A DNA stretch of 64,000 nt from Xanthomonas fragariae (GCF_900183975.1 NZ_LT853882.1:3899501-3963500); one strand, 5' to 3'; positions 19,854 to 29,118 are shown, counted from the stretch's first letter. Numbers and translations are program-made. Notes: a model not told the origin generated them from the sequence alone.

Positions 19854-20291
19854 TCAGGCCTGCGCCGCGACCAACATCACCGTGGCGCGCCCTTCGCCGA
19901 GCAGTTGCGCTTGATGCGTTAAACGGAAACTGTATTGCTGGCTGTCCTCGCCCTGCATCAACACCTGTGCCTCGCACACGATCGCATCCGGCAGGTCGTC
20001 CAGATAGGCGACGTGCAACTCTACTGCACGCAGCGCCACCAGCAAGCCGAGGCGCGCCGGCTTGTCCGATTTTCGGCCCAGCAAGCCGCCATGCACGGCC
20101 ATGGCTTGGGCGCCGTATTCGCACAAATGCAGCGCGCGCAAGCGGCCATCGGCGCGTAGCGGATGCATATCGCTGCGATGCGCGTGACTACGCAGCACGA
20201 TGCGCTGCGCATCCCACTCGGCCACGTCCTCCCACAGGCACATGCTGCCCTGGTGGGGAATCAGTGTTGCAATCGCGTCACGTCCCCGCAT
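19854..20291 (-). CDS. Hotdog-fold 3-hydroxyacyl-ACP dehydratase (ApeP-like)
   Basis: 145 residues starting MRGRDAIATLIPHQGSM at 20291. That start overlaps the exporter stop by 14 bases and fits the close packing of this operon. IPHQGSM with His13 resembles the conserved N-terminal segment of ApeP-type dehydratases in aryl polyene clusters; ALHLCEYGAQAMAVHGGLL fits the long central helix of a hotdog fold. It should remove water from the 3-hydroxyacyl chain to form the conjugated double bond. Family assignment is by motif and context only. Confidence 0.75.
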   Translation of the reverse strand: MRGRDAIATLIPHQGSMCLWEDVAEWDAQRIVLRSHAHRSDMHPLRADGRLRALHLCEYGAQAMAVHGGLLGRKSDKPARLGLLVALRAVELHVAYLDDLPDAIVCEAQVLMQGEDSQQYSFRLTHQAQLLGEGRATVMLVAAQA

Positions 20292-22644
20292 ACGTCTCTC
20301 CGCTATTGGTGCGCTCCAGTGCCGGCTCGCGCGACACCAGCAGGGCCAGAATGAAATTGAACAACACGCCCAGCGCCACCGTGCTGCCAATCGCGCGCAG
20401 CACCGGAATACTGGACGCGGCCAGCAAGGCGAACACCAGCAAGGTCATCAGGCTGCACACCATGAGCGCATGCAGCGTGCGTAGCTGATCGGCGTGATCG
20501 TCGCCGGCATGATCGAAAAACAGCGCGTAATCCAGCCCCAGCCCGGCCGCCAGAATCAGTGCGACCAGATGGAACAGATTGAGCTCCACACCGGTACCGC
20601 GCAGGATCGCCAGGATCAGCACGGTGGTCAGCGCCATCGGCAACAGCACGCGCACGACCCGGCGCGGGCTGCGCAGCGCGATCGCCACCGTCACCGCCAG
20701 CAGCAATGCGGCCAGCACCAGAGCACCAAGCACGCGTGCGCGATAAGCGGCAACCAACGATTCGGACGCATCTTTCAGATCCAGCAATTGCGCGCCGCTG
20801 CCCTGCACGGCCGCAGCCAACACCGCCGGATCGCGCAGACCTGTCAGCGAGACCAATGCGGTGCTGCGATCGCCGCGCCCCAGCAACAGCCCACCCACCG
20901 ACGTCGCTAGCGGCGAGCCGGCCAGATCCTTCGGCAGTAGCGGCGCAGCCTGCTTTGCGGCGTCCAGATCCTGCAGGAACGGCGTAAACGCATCGCTGCG
21001 AAACGGCGTGGCGGCTACTGCGCTTTCGGTTTGCGCGCGCGCTTGCGCGGCATCCGGCAACGCTGCCTGGCGCGCATGCTGCGTCTTGGCACTGGGCAGA
21101 TAACGCGCGGCCATGTCGTAGCCGGTCAGCGCGCTATCGCGCACCAACGCATCCAACCGCGGGCGCAATTGCTCGCTGGCCTGGAGCGCCGCCTCGTCAT
21201 TGGCTGCGGGAAGCGCGAGCACGTAACGCACATCCGGCGCGCCCAGTTCCTGGCGCAGATGCGTGTCTTGCGCCAACGCCTTGGGCGGCACCGGGGTCAA
21301 CGTCGACAGATCGTTTTGCCAGAACTGCCCTGGCGCAAACGCAATCACAGCAATACCGATGACGGCGATCACCGCCAGACTGGCACGCGGCCGCGGCAGA
21401 CGCGCAATGCCACGCCACAGCGCGGCCAGAATGCGCGAATCGGCATAGTCGCGCGGGGCCGGATCGATCAACGAGGGCAACATCCAACGTGTGGTGATCG
21501 CAGCAGTCGCCAAGCCCGCGATGGTGAACACCGCCAGCTGCCGTAAACCGTCCACACCCGAAAACAGAAAGGTGACGTAGGCAATGCAGGTGGAGACCAC
21601 GCCGGTGGCCAGCGTCGGCCACAGCTGCCGCGCGTTGTCGCGCGGATCCAGGCCGGGACGCTGATGACTGAACAAGTGGATCGGATAATCCTGCACCACA
21701 CCGATCAGCGTGAACCCGAACGCCACGGTAATGCCATGCACACCATCGAACAACAATGCTACCGCGCCCAAGCCGGCCAGCCCCGCGCTTGCCAGCGGCA
21801 ACACTCCGAGCACCGGAATCTTCCAGCTGCGGTAGGCAACCAGCAGCAGCAAGACCAAGCCCACGGTATCCAACGTCCCGATCCACTGCGCCTCGCCCTG
21901 CGTGCGCGCGGTGATTTCCACCGCGAATGCGCCTGGGCCGGTCAGCGTCAGTCGTGTCTTGCTGCCTTTGCTGACCCTGGCGAAGGCCGCTTGTACGGCG
22001 TCGTAAGCCAGCTGCTGGGCGGTGGGGTCGAACCCGGCCGCTCGCGTCTGCACGATCAGCAAGGCCGAGGTACCGGCACGATCGAACCACACTGCGTTGC
22101 GCGTCTGCGGTGCGGCGGCCGGCTGCAAGGTTTCTGCAAGATGCAGCACTTCCAGCGTGGGATCGCGCGGCAACAGCGGCTCCACCATCGCGGCTGCTGG
22201 CGAGCCCAGATCCTGCACCCGCGATTGCAATGCGGCTTTCAAGGTTTGCGTATCCAGCGGCGTCTTGTCGAAGCTGTCGCTGAGCAGATAACGGTACGGC
22301 AGCAAGCGCTCGGGAACCGCATCAAGCCCCGCATTTCCACCATTGCCCACCAGCTCGAACAACTCCGGCTGTGCGGCCAGGGCGTGCTGCAATTGTTGCG
22401 ACTGCTCCGCCAGCGTGGCCGGGTCACTATTGGATAAGGACATCAGCAACAGCCGCGCACCAGGGCCTTCGCCAAGTTCTTCAATGAGAAGTTTTTGCGC
22501 AGGCGTGCGCGGGGCTGGCATGAATTTGCGAAGGTCGCCTGACACCCTGAGCGTCTGGCTCAACCAGAAACCTGCGACCACCAGCAGTGCCAGCCACAGC
22601 AGCGCCAGCCCGATGCGGCGGTTTGCATTCAATTTAAGCGGCAT
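20278..22644 (-). CDS. MMPL/RND-family exporter of the pigment cluster
   Basis: 788 residues with the two-fold repeat of RND/MMPL proteins: TM1 (LALLWLALLVVAGFWL), a large periplasmic domain, a bundle of five or six helices around residues 250-420, a second single helix near 435-460, a second periplasmic domain, and a last helix bundle at 625-775 with LNLFHLVALILAAGLGLDYA. Proteins of this type move lipids and pigments out of the inner membrane. With the LolA-like protein encoded just upstream it probably hands the finished arylpolyene lipid to the outer membrane; that is inference from cluster content. Confidence 0.85.
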   Translation of the reverse strand: MPLKLNANRRIGLALLWLALLVVAGFWLSQTLRVSGDLRKFMPAPRTPAQKLLIEELGEGPGARLLLMSLSNSDPATLAEQSQQLQHALAAQPELFELVGNGGNAGLDAVPERLLPYRYLLSDSFDKTPLDTQTLKAALQSRVQDLGSPAAAMVEPLLPRDPTLEVLHLAETLQPAAAPQTRNAVWFDRAGTSALLIVQTRAAGFDPTAQQLAYDAVQAAFARVSKGSKTRLTLTGPGAFAVEITARTQGEAQWIGTLDTVGLVLLLLVAYRSWKIPVLGVLPLASAGLAGLGAVALLFDGVHGITVAFGFTLIGVVQDYPIHLFSHQRPGLDPRDNARQLWPTLATGVVSTCIAYVTFLFSGVDGLRQLAVFTIAGLATAAITTRWMLPSLIDPAPRDYADSRILAALWRGIARLPRPRASLAVIAVIGIAVIAFAPGQFWQNDLSTLTPVPPKALAQDTHLRQELGAPDVRYVLALPAANDEAALQASEQLRPRLDALVRDSALTGYDMAARYLPSAKTQHARQAALPDAAQARAQTESAVAATPFRSDAFTPFLQDLDAAKQAAPLLPKDLAGSPLATSVGGLLLGRGDRSTALVSLTGLRDPAVLAAAVQGSGAQLLDLKDASESLVAAYRARVLGALVLAALLLAVTVAIALRSPRRVVRVLLPMALTTVLILAILRGTGVELNLFHLVALILAAGLGLDYALFFDHAGDDHADQLRTLHALMVCSLMTLLVFALLAASSIPVLRAIGSTVALGVLFNFILALLVSREPALERTNSGETYAGT

Positions 22645-22826
22645 ACCAAAGCCCTGCTACGACGGCAGAATGTGTCGGCCGGCCACGCGCGCGCGATAGC
22701 GCCGCCGAGGCGTCTTTCTTCTGCTGGGCGCGTACGGCACCAGCGCCTCTTTCTTGCCGAGGACGGTCGTTTGTCTGTTGCTAAAAGCGTGTCCCGACTG
22801 CGCACGCAAGACCCACACGCAATGCG

Positions 22827-23474
22827 TCACGCGCCAGACCCATGGCACAACGTAGTCAGCGCTGCCGCATCGATGACGCTTGCCGCGTCACGTGCCGCGC
22901 CGGCCAGCAGCGTGCGTTGCACGTCGCCCTTGGCAGGCAGGCTTTCGATGCAACGCAGCTCATCGTTGCGTCCGTACAGACGCAACTCGCGCACCTGCTT
23001 GGCGACGGCGGCGTCCTTGGGCTGCAGCGTCAGTTGCCACGCCTCAGGCTGGCCTTGTCCACTGACGCGGTATTGCTGTTCCAGCAGCGCGCGGTCGCCG
23101 ACCAGCAACGCGCCGAAGCCGGACTTTAATCCGGCCAATTGGGGCACGCGGCTCAGCGAAAAGCGCCGCGGCGCTTTGCCTTCGCGTTCCAGCACGCCTT
23201 CGTCGCCTTTCAAGGTGGTGGTCTCGCGATACGGTGCGCTGACTTCGCGCACCAACGTCTGCGCATCCGGGCGACGGTAGTGGCCCTGCACGCGCAGCGG
23301 CGTCTTCAGCAGAGCAGACCCACGCAGTTCGACAAACTCGGTACTGACCGGCGCGGGGCGAGCCAAGCCCTGCAGCACTTGACCGACGTCCAGCGTCTCA
23401 GGCGGTGCGGCGCATAGCGGTGCGGCGCTGAACAGCAGTATCAGCATCCACGGCAGGGTGCGGCACATCGGCAT
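22827..23474 (-). CDS. LolA-like periplasmic lipid/lipoprotein carrier protein
   Basis: 215 residues from the ATG at 23472-23474. A signal peptide (MPMCRTLPWMLILLFSAAPL, cleaved after about CAA) is followed by a LolA-type domain (FVELRGSALLKTPLRVQG, VSAPYRETTTLKG, LTLQPKDAAVAKQVREL). LolA-related proteins of aryl polyene clusters are thought to carry the lipid-linked product across the periplasm to the outer membrane. The coding region overlaps the 3' end of the upstream acyltransferase gene by 77 bases. A 182-bp gap separates it from the exporter gene, the longest in this operon apart from the IS site. Confidence 0.8.
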   Translation of the reverse strand: MPMCRTLPWMLILLFSAAPLCAAPPETLDVGQVLQGLARPAPVSTEFVELRGSALLKTPLRVQGHYRRPDAQTLVREVSAPYRETTTLKGDEGVLEREGKAPRRFSLSRVPQLAGLKSGFGALLVGDRALLEQQYRVSGQGQPEAWQLTLQPKDAAVAKQVRELRLYGRNDELRCIESLPAKGDVQRTLLAGAARDAASVIDAAALTTLCHGSGA

Positions 23475-24372
23475 GGTGGGTGTTCCAGAAATCGTAGAAG
23501 TTGAACCAGTTGTAAGGCGCGCAGCGCGTGTAATGTTCCAGCCTGGCGGCGTAATCGCGCATGAGTAATGCAAGCGCCGGCGCACGCTGGCGACGCGGTA
23601 GGTCCAGGCCTTCGCTGAACGTCTCGAACGCAAGTTCGTAATGATTGCCGCCGCGATACAGGCCGAACGCCAGCACCACCGGCACCTTGAGCGCAGCGGC
23701 GATCAGCCATGGCGAGGTCGGAAACATCGCGTTACGGCCGAGGAACATAGCAGGTAGCGCCGGGTCGCCCTCGCGTGGGCGATCGATCAGCAGCGCGACC
23801 AGCGCACCGGCGTCGGTAGCCTCCTTGATCGCCATGACGATCGAGGTGGCATCCATGCCGGCATCGATGATATTGGCGGCCAACTGCGGATTGAGCGCGC
23901 CCAGCAGATCGGTCATGGCGCGGTTGTGCGCCTTGTCCAGCACCACCTTGACCTGCACGTCCGGGCGTTCGGTGGCCAGCACGCGCAGCGCGTCGAAGCT
24001 GCCCAGATGCGAGCCGAAGATCAGCACGCCGCAGCTGCGATCCATCTGCGTGTGCAGTTGATCCAGCCCGGTAATGTCGACACGGAAGCGCTGCATCTGC
24101 CCGCGCAGCATGTACACGCGGTCCAGAATCGTCGAGGCGAAGGTGTGGATATGCCGAGCTACATCGCGCAGCCTGGCCGGGCGTCCCAACACGCGCGTCA
24201 GGTAGGCGCGCGACGCGGCGCGCTCGGGCGCACGCACCAGCAGAAAGTAAAGCGTGATCGGGTATAGCAGCGCCCGTCCCACCGACCGTCCGGCGTGCCG
24301 GGCGATGCCGCGAATCAACCACAACGCAAAACGCCCGCCACCTTCCGGACGCTTCTTCCAATGCTTACTCAT
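23398..24372 (-). CDS. LpxL/HtrB-type lysophospholipid acyltransferase
   Basis: 324 residues starting MSKHWKKRPEGGG at 24372, where the ATG overlaps the preceding dehydratase stop (ATGA). One N-terminal hydrophobic segment is followed by the acyltransferase domain with the HX4D motif at H122-D127 (SHLGSFD) and IDRPREGDP further on. Members transfer acyl groups from acyl carrier protein to a lipid. Here it likely transfers the polyene from its carrier to a lipid or glycolipid anchor, by analogy with aryl polyene systems. Confidence 0.83.
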   Translation of the reverse strand: MSKHWKKRPEGGGRFALWLIRGIARHAGRSVGRALLYPITLYFLLVRAPERAASRAYLTRVLGRPARLRDVARHIHTFASTILDRVYMLRGQMQRFRVDITGLDQLHTQMDRSCGVLIFGSHLGSFDALRVLATERPDVQVKVVLDKAHNRAMTDLLGALNPQLAANIIDAGMDATSIVMAIKEATDAGALVALLIDRPREGDPALPAMFLGRNAMFPTSPWLIAAALKVPVVLAFGLYRGGNHYELAFETFSEGLDLPRRQRAPALALLMRDYAARLEHYTRCAPYNWFNFYDFWNTHHADVPHPAVDADTAVQRRTAMRRTA

Positions 24373-24656
24373 GCCGCCGCCTCCGCTACCAGTTCGCCAC
24401 TGACCAGCAACACGCCTGCGCGTTGCACGCGGAAACGCCAACGCGGGCCATCGCCATCCAGCGTCACCGAGGCGGTCTGGCCGGGCAGCAAGGGCTGCAC
24501 GAACTTTACCTGCGGCAAACGTGCTGCGGCCCGTGGACCATGCAGCGCTTCCACCGCCTGCAGCACATGGTCGAGCACAACCACGCCAGGCACCACGGGG
24601 CGACCGGGAAAATGCCCGGGTAGGCAGGGATGATCATGCGGCACAACGAAGTCCAT
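24369..24656 (-). CDS. FabZ/FabA-like 3-hydroxyacyl-ACP dehydratase (ApeI-like)
   Basis: 95 residues. The hotdog-dehydratase signature GHFPGRPVVPGVV carries the catalytic H15, followed by the hydrophobic helix VLDHVLQAVEAL. The start is MDFVVPHDHP at 24656, 11 bp after the upstream stop; a longer frame upstream lacks family features. It ends in a 4-base overlap with the acyltransferase gene. It is shorter than FabZ (about 150 residues), as is usual for ApeI-type proteins. With the second dehydratase at 19.9 kb it probably forms a heterodimer. Confidence 0.8.
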   Translation of the reverse strand: MDFVVPHDHPCLPGHFPGRPVVPGVVVLDHVLQAVEALHGPRAAARLPQVKFVQPLLPGQTASVTLDGDGPRWRFRVQRAGVLLVSGELVAEAAA

Positions 24657-24667
24657 AAGCGCAGAAC

Positions 24668-25459
24668 TCAGATCCTGGGTTGAAGCATTGCAGCCACGGC
24701 CTTGTGTGCCTGCTCGGTCAGTTGTTGGCGGTCCGGCGCATCCGGCACGGTCACCGCGATCGGGTCGCCAATGCGTACGCGAATGATGCCGGGGCGCACC
24801 CTGAACAGACCATCCACCGGCAGCACCTTGCCGCAGCCATCCACGGCAACCGGCACGACCTGCACACCAGCATCGATAGCGGCCTGCAGCAGCCCGGCCT
24901 TGAATGGCAACAGTGCGCCAGTACGACTGCGCGTGCCCTCGGGAAACAAACACAACTGTTTACCCTCGCGCAGCAGCGCAGCGGCCTGGCGTCGCACCAT
25001 CGCCCCGGCACGGCGGCTGTCGCGGTCCAGAAACAGCATGCCGGTGGCCCGCGCATACCAATTCACGAATGGCACCTTGAGCATTTCGTCTTTGAGCAGA
25101 AACCGCAGCGGCACCGGCAGGGCCATGAACAGCACGCAGATGTCGATGACGGACTGATGATTGCTGACGAACAGATAATTCCTGGACCAGTCCACCCGCT
25201 CGCGGCCTTCCACGATCAGTTTGGCCCCGGCGCCACGCAGCAGCACCGGCGACCACATCCAGCCGCCCATGCGCAGCAGCCGATCAGCATCACGCGTGAT
25301 CGCCAGCACCGCCAATGCATACACGATCCCGCCCGCGGTGAACGTCAGCGTGAAGGCTAATTGCAATAGGTTGAACACAGCCCACGCCAATCGCAACGGC
25401 ATCCTTGGCAACGGCATTTTGTCTTGTCCCCGAAAATATGCACGTACGTCGCTATCCAT
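24668..25459 (-). CDS. PlsC-type 1-acylglycerol-3-phosphate acyltransferase
   Basis: 263 residues from the ATG at 25457-25459. N-terminal hydrophobic helices are followed by the PlsC domain: HX4D at H101-D106 (SNHQSVIDIC) and the substrate motif LFPEGTRSRTG near 170. In phospholipid synthesis such enzymes acylate lysophosphatidic acid. Inside an aryl polyene operon it more likely helps build the lipid that carries the pigment. It lies 10 bp downstream of the membrane-protein gene. Confidence 0.85.
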   Translation of the reverse strand: MDSDVRAYFRGQDKMPLPRMPLRLAWAVFNLLQLAFTLTFTAGGIVYALAVLAITRDADRLLRMGGWMWSPVLLRGAGAKLIVEGRERVDWSRNYLFVSNHQSVIDICVLFMALPVPLRFLLKDEMLKVPFVNWYARATGMLFLDRDSRRAGAMVRRQAAALLREGKQLCLFPEGTRSRTGALLPFKAGLLQAAIDAGVQVVPVAVDGCGKVLPVDGLFRVRPGIIRVRIGDPIAVTVPDAPDRQQLTEQAHKAVAAMLQPRI

Positions 25460-25469
25460 GGCCACGCAC

Positions 25470-26216
25470 TCAGCGCAGCAGATCGCGCCAGAATTCCGGA
25501 CCGAGTCGCGCCATCTGGCGCAGGAAGTCTGGCAGATTACGATAGGGACGCTGTGGAAACCAGCGGCCGCGCAATAGATATTCAGCCACAAAGAAGCCGC
25601 CAACTACGCTATAGGCCAGCAGATTGGCGAACAGCGAGGCACGTGCATCGCTGATTGGCAGCGGAGAAGCGGAGCCCAATTGCACCAGCACGCCACTGGG
25701 TTCGGCACATAGACCGAGCACTAGGTTGACCAGGGTCAGCCCGCACAACAGCAGCGCCCAGGCCAGGGTGAGACGGCGGGTATAGCGGTATTGCTCGGGC
25801 GAGATCGGCATGCCGGCCCGGCGATACAGTCCTTCGACAATGCAAGTGATCAGTGGCGTGCGCCCGCGGCGCAGGCTGCGCCCGAAGAACCAGGCGATCC
25901 CGCCGGTGAACACCACCGGCGGCGCGGCCAGCAGCAACATCGCGTACGGCGAGCGCCACAACGCGCCCAGGCCGGCCAATGTCAACAGCGCCAACGCCCA
26001 GGCCCAGGCCCGGCGCGCGGCTATCGGTTCGATCAACACCATCAGCACCAATAAACCGCCCGCGATGACGGCCAGATCGGGGCGATGGCTTGCATTAGCC
26101 CAATGCGCCAACGGCGAATACGCCAGCGCCAACAGCACACCCAGCCCAAGCACCCACGGGGGCGCATCGCTAGGCGCTGACGTCGAGACCTCAGACGGTC
26201 TTGTGGGCTTGGACAT
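25470..26216 (-). CDS. Multi-spanning membrane protein (COG4648-like) of aryl polyene clusters
   Basis: 248 residues with a Pro/Ser-rich start (MSKPTRPSEVSTSAPSDAPP) and about five or six membrane helices: two before residue 60, two at 70-110 around LALLTLAGLGALW, one near 160-180 (LAWALLLCGLTLVNLVLGL), and one near 205-225. FFGRSLRRGRTPLI between helices resembles COG4648 proteins found in aryl polyene clusters. The start overlaps the end of the carrier-protein gene by 26 bases. Its biochemical role is unknown. Confidence 0.7.
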   Translation of the reverse strand: MSKPTRPSEVSTSAPSDAPPWVLGLGVLLALAYSPLAHWANASHRPDLAVIAGGLLVLMVLIEPIAARRAWAWALALLTLAGLGALWRSPYAMLLLAAPPVVFTGGIAWFFGRSLRRGRTPLITCIVEGLYRRAGMPISPEQYRYTRRLTLAWALLLCGLTLVNLVLGLCAEPSGVLVQLGSASPLPISDARASLFANLLAYSVVGGFFVAEYLLRGRWFPQRPYRNLPDFLRQMARLGPEFWRDLLR

Positions 26217-26460
26217 GCGCCGACAATGCGCGCAGCGACGCGAAGATACGACGATTTTCATCAGTGTCCGAGCGCAGCTGGAAGCCGTAGCGCTTGCTGA
26301 TCGCCAGGGCCAGTTCCAGCGCGTCGATCGAGTCGAGCCCCAACCCGGTATTGAACAGCGGGGCCTCCGGATCGATGTCGGCAGGCTGGACGTCTTCCAC
26401 GTTCAGACTTTCGACCAGGAGTTCGGCCAGTTCACGTTCGGCGGCGGTTTGCGAGGACAT
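26191..26460 (-). CDS. xanC: Acyl carrier protein XanC
   Basis: 89 residues of an acyl carrier protein: acidic, all-helical, with the 4'-phosphopantetheine attachment site S44 in LGLDSIDALELALA. In published work on Xanthomonas campestris, XanC receives 3-hydroxybenzoate from XanA2 and carries the growing chain. The first gene of the long minus-strand block, it is divergent from the halogenase-like gene across a 271-bp region that must hold both promoters; I could not pick out convincing promoter boxes there. Confidence 0.87.
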   Translation of the reverse strand: MSSQTAAERELAELLVESLNVEDVQPADIDPEAPLFNTGLGLDSIDALELALAISKRYGFQLRSDTDENRRIFASLRALSAHVQAHKTV

Positions 26461-26731
26461 CCGGAGCTTCCACAGGTGAGGGTCGGGCGACCAGATTCAG
26501 AACAAGCAACAAGCATCGCGGGCGACCATTGGATTTCGATGGGCACCGCGTCGATCCGCAGTGTACGTTGCCGCACCTGCCGATCCGAGCACCGACCACG
26601 TTCGACTGGCGGCCGCACTGCCATGTTGTCGGCCGTTCTTCGAAGTGGATCGGCGGCCGGCACAGCTGTCCGGACCGTCTATCAGGCTATCATGACTGAA
26701 TGATGCTCGCTCGCTGCAGGTTCGTTCCAAG

Positions 26732-28090
26732 ATGACTTCCACTGCTGTTAGCTCAACCCCGGAAGCTGGGCCGGCCCCAGGCCCCGAGTGTCCGGACGTC
26801 TTGATCATCGGTGGCGGTCCGGCAGGTTGCGCCGCGGCCATCGCGCTTGCCGAGCTCGGCTGGTCGGTCACCCTGCTCGAAAAAGAGCAGCACCCGCGCT
26901 TCCATATCGGCGAATCGTTGCTGCCGATGAACATGCCGATCCTTGAGCGCCTGGGTGTGCTCGAAGACGTGCGTGATATCGGTGTGCTCAAGCGTGGCGC
27001 CGATTTCCCCAACGATAGCGGCGGCTACAACACCTTCCGTTTTTCGCATGCGCTCGATGCCAAGGCCGATTACGCCTTCCAGGTACCGCGTGCGCAGTTC
27101 GATCAGGTGCTGTTCAAGCGCGCGCGCGCGGTAGGCGTGGATGCGCGCGAGCAGGTCAAGGTCGAGCAAGTGTGGTTCGATGGCAAACAGCCGGTGCTGC
27201 AGGCACGCACTGTGGACGGCGACGTGCAGCACTTCCGCCCGCGCTATCTGCTCGATGCCAGCGGTCGCGATACTTTTTTGGGCAACCGCTTCAAGCTAAA
27301 ACGCGCCAATGCCAAGCATCAATCGGCCGCATTGTTCAGCCATTTTCGTGGGGTGGCGCGCCGAACGGGCGAGGATGCCGGCAACATCAGCATCTACCGG
27401 CACGCGCATGGCTGGATGTGGCTGATCCCGCTGCCGGACGACATCATGAGCGTGGGCGCGGTCTGCTACCCGGAATACATAAAGACGCGCAAGGGCGACA
27501 GCGAAGGCTTTTTCATGCGCACGCTGGCGCTCAATCCGGAACTCAGTGCGCGCATGATGGGCGCCGAGCGCGTGGCACCTGTGCACGCCACCGGTAACTA
27601 TGCCTACGAATGCACGCAGATGGCCGGGCCGCGTTGGTTGATGCTTGGCGATGCCTATACGTTCGTCGACCCGATGTTTTCGTCCGGCGTGTATCTGGCC
27701 ATGCATAGCGCCGAGCGCGGCGCAGCAATGGTGGATCAGGCTCTGCGCGTGCCGCAGCACGAGGCAAAACTGCAACGCGCGTTGCAGCGCGACCTCACGC
27801 GCGGCGTGGATGAATTCAAATGGTTCATCTACCGCTTCACCTCGCCGACCATGCGCGCCTTGTTCGCACAACCGCAGAACACCTTGCAAATGGAACAGGC
27901 GATGGTCGCGATGCTGGCCGGCGATGTCTTCGACAGCCCGAAAGTGCGCCTGCGCCTGCGTGCCTTCCGCGCCATTTATGCACTCACCACCTTGTCGATG
28001 ATGCCGCACGCCTGGCACTCCTGGCGCCGACGCCGACGCCAGGCCAAGCTCGGTTTCGACGGCGACACCTTGCAACGAGACACGCAATGA
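26732..28090 (+). CDS. Flavin-dependent halogenase-like oxidoreductase (second of two)
   Basis: 452 residues of the tryptophan-halogenase-like FAD family: VLIIGGGPAGCAAAIALAEL, GESLLPMNMPILERLG, K87 in GVLKRGADF, and the WxWxIP motif as WMWLIP at 228-233. GDAYTFVDPMFSSGV is the second FAD-binding segment. It shares fold and motifs with the flavoprotein at 16.3 kb but differs in length and overall sequence, so the two probably act on different substrates or positions. Candidate for the known bromination of xanthomonadin, or another ring or chain oxidation. Its stop overlaps the xanB2 start (ATGA). Confidence 0.85.
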   Translation: MTSTAVSSTPEAGPAPGPECPDVLIIGGGPAGCAAAIALAELGWSVTLLEKEQHPRFHIGESLLPMNMPILERLGVLEDVRDIGVLKRGADFPNDSGGYNTFRFSHALDAKADYAFQVPRAQFDQVLFKRARAVGVDAREQVKVEQVWFDGKQPVLQARTVDGDVQHFRPRYLLDASGRDTFLGNRFKLKRANAKHQSAALFSHFRGVARRTGEDAGNISIYRHAHGWMWLIPLPDDIMSVGAVCYPEYIKTRKGDSEGFFMRTLALNPELSARMMGAERVAPVHATGNYAYECTQMAGPRWLMLGDAYTFVDPMFSSGVYLAMHSAERGAAMVDQALRVPQHEAKLQRALQRDLTRGVDEFKWFIYRFTSPTMRALFAQPQNTLQMEQAMVAMLAGDVFDSPKVRLRLRAFRAIYALTTLSMMPHAWHSWRRRRRQAKLGFDGDTLQRDTQ

Positions 28091-29118
28091 CCGCTTCCCA
28101 GGCCCAGACCACGGGCGCTGTGCGCCATCCCCGCCTGCAGGTCGATTATGTCGACCAGACCGACCCATCCACACTGCTGGCCGATCCGCACGTATTGGCC
28201 GTGTTCGGCTTCGGCGATGCCGCACCACGCCTGGACGACCCGCGTTATCTGCGCGTGCCGTTGCAGCCGTATCAGGCCAGCGTGCTGGAAGTGTGGCGCA
28301 CCGATGTGTCGGTGCGCAGTGGCCGCGACGGCAACATCGCCTGGTCCAGCGACGGGCACCTGCAATTCGGCGTGATCGAGATCGACGAGCAGGATGTCGA
28401 CATCGAAGGAGCCGCTGCGAAAGCGTACGCGCAGATCACTGCGTTCGTCAGCGGCAGCCAGACACCGCGCCTGCTGCGTATCTGGAATTGCCTGAATGCG
28501 ATCACTCTGGGCACCGGTGACCGCGAACGCTATCGGCAATTCTGCGTGGGCCGCGCACGTGGCCTGGGCGCGTTCGATACCGCACAGTTGCCCGCCGCCA
28601 CTGCGGTCGGGCGCTGTGATGCCGAACGCATCATCCAGATCTACTGGCTGGCCGCCGCCGATGCCGGCACTCCGCTGGAAAATCCACGCCAGGTCAGCGC
28701 ATACAACTACCCGCGCCAGTACGGCCCGCAGCCGCCAAGTTTTGCACGCGCCATGCTGCCACCTGCCGGCAGCGACATGCCGCTGCTGCTGTCAGGCACC
28801 GCCGCCGTGGTCGGGCACGCCTCAATGCACGCCGGTCAATTACTGACGCAGCTGGAAGAAGCCTTCGCCAACTTCGACGCCCTGCTCGGCGCCGCGCGTC
28901 AGCACGCACCGGCCCTACCCGCGCAGTTCGGCGCAGGCACGCGCCTGAAGGTCTACGTGCGCGAACACGACGACCTGCCCAAGGTCGCGCAAGCCCTGGA
29001 CGCCCGCTTCGGCGATGCCGTTCCGCGCTTATTGCTGCGTGCAGTGATCTGCCGCTCTGAGCTGGCGGTGGAGATCGATGGGGTGCATGGGTGTGATGTG
29101 CAGGCAGTCAAATCCTGA
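28087..29118 (+). CDS. xanB2: Bifunctional chorismatase XanB2
   Basis: 343 residues of the FkbO/Hyg5/XanB2 chorismatase family (often annotated as pteridine-dependent dioxygenase-like). The ATG at 28087 overlaps the upstream stop by 4 bases. Recognisable segments are LRIWNCLNAIT, YRQFCVGRARGL, RQVSAYNYPRQYGPQPPSF and FSGTAAVVGH-like LLLSGTAAVVGHASMH. XanB2 in Xanthomonas hydrolyses chorismate to 3-hydroxybenzoate (pigment starter) and 4-hydroxybenzoate (coenzyme Q precursor), linking pigment, quinone and DSF-signal-controlled traits. It is convergent with xanA2. Confidence 0.92.
   Translation: MTASQAQTTGAVRHPRLQVDYVDQTDPSTLLADPHVLAVFGFGDAAPRLDDPRYLRVPLQPYQASVLEVWRTDVSVRSGRDGNIAWSSDGHLQFGVIEIDEQDVDIEGAAAKAYAQITAFVSGSQTPRLLRIWNCLNAITLGTGDRERYRQFCVGRARGLGAFDTAQLPAATAVGRCDAERIIQIYWLAAADAGTPLENPRQVSAYNYPRQYGPQPPSFARAMLPPAGSDMPLLLSGTAAVVGHASMHAGQLLTQLEEAFANFDALLGAARQHAPALPAQFGAGTRLKVYVREHDDLPKVAQALDARFGDAVPRLLLRAVICRSELAVEIDGVHGCDVQAVKS

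Noticed and set aside
24657..24953. Longer N terminus for the small dehydratase
   Set aside because: The extension lies over the PlsC gene and has no hotdog-family features; the start at 24656 fits gene spacing.
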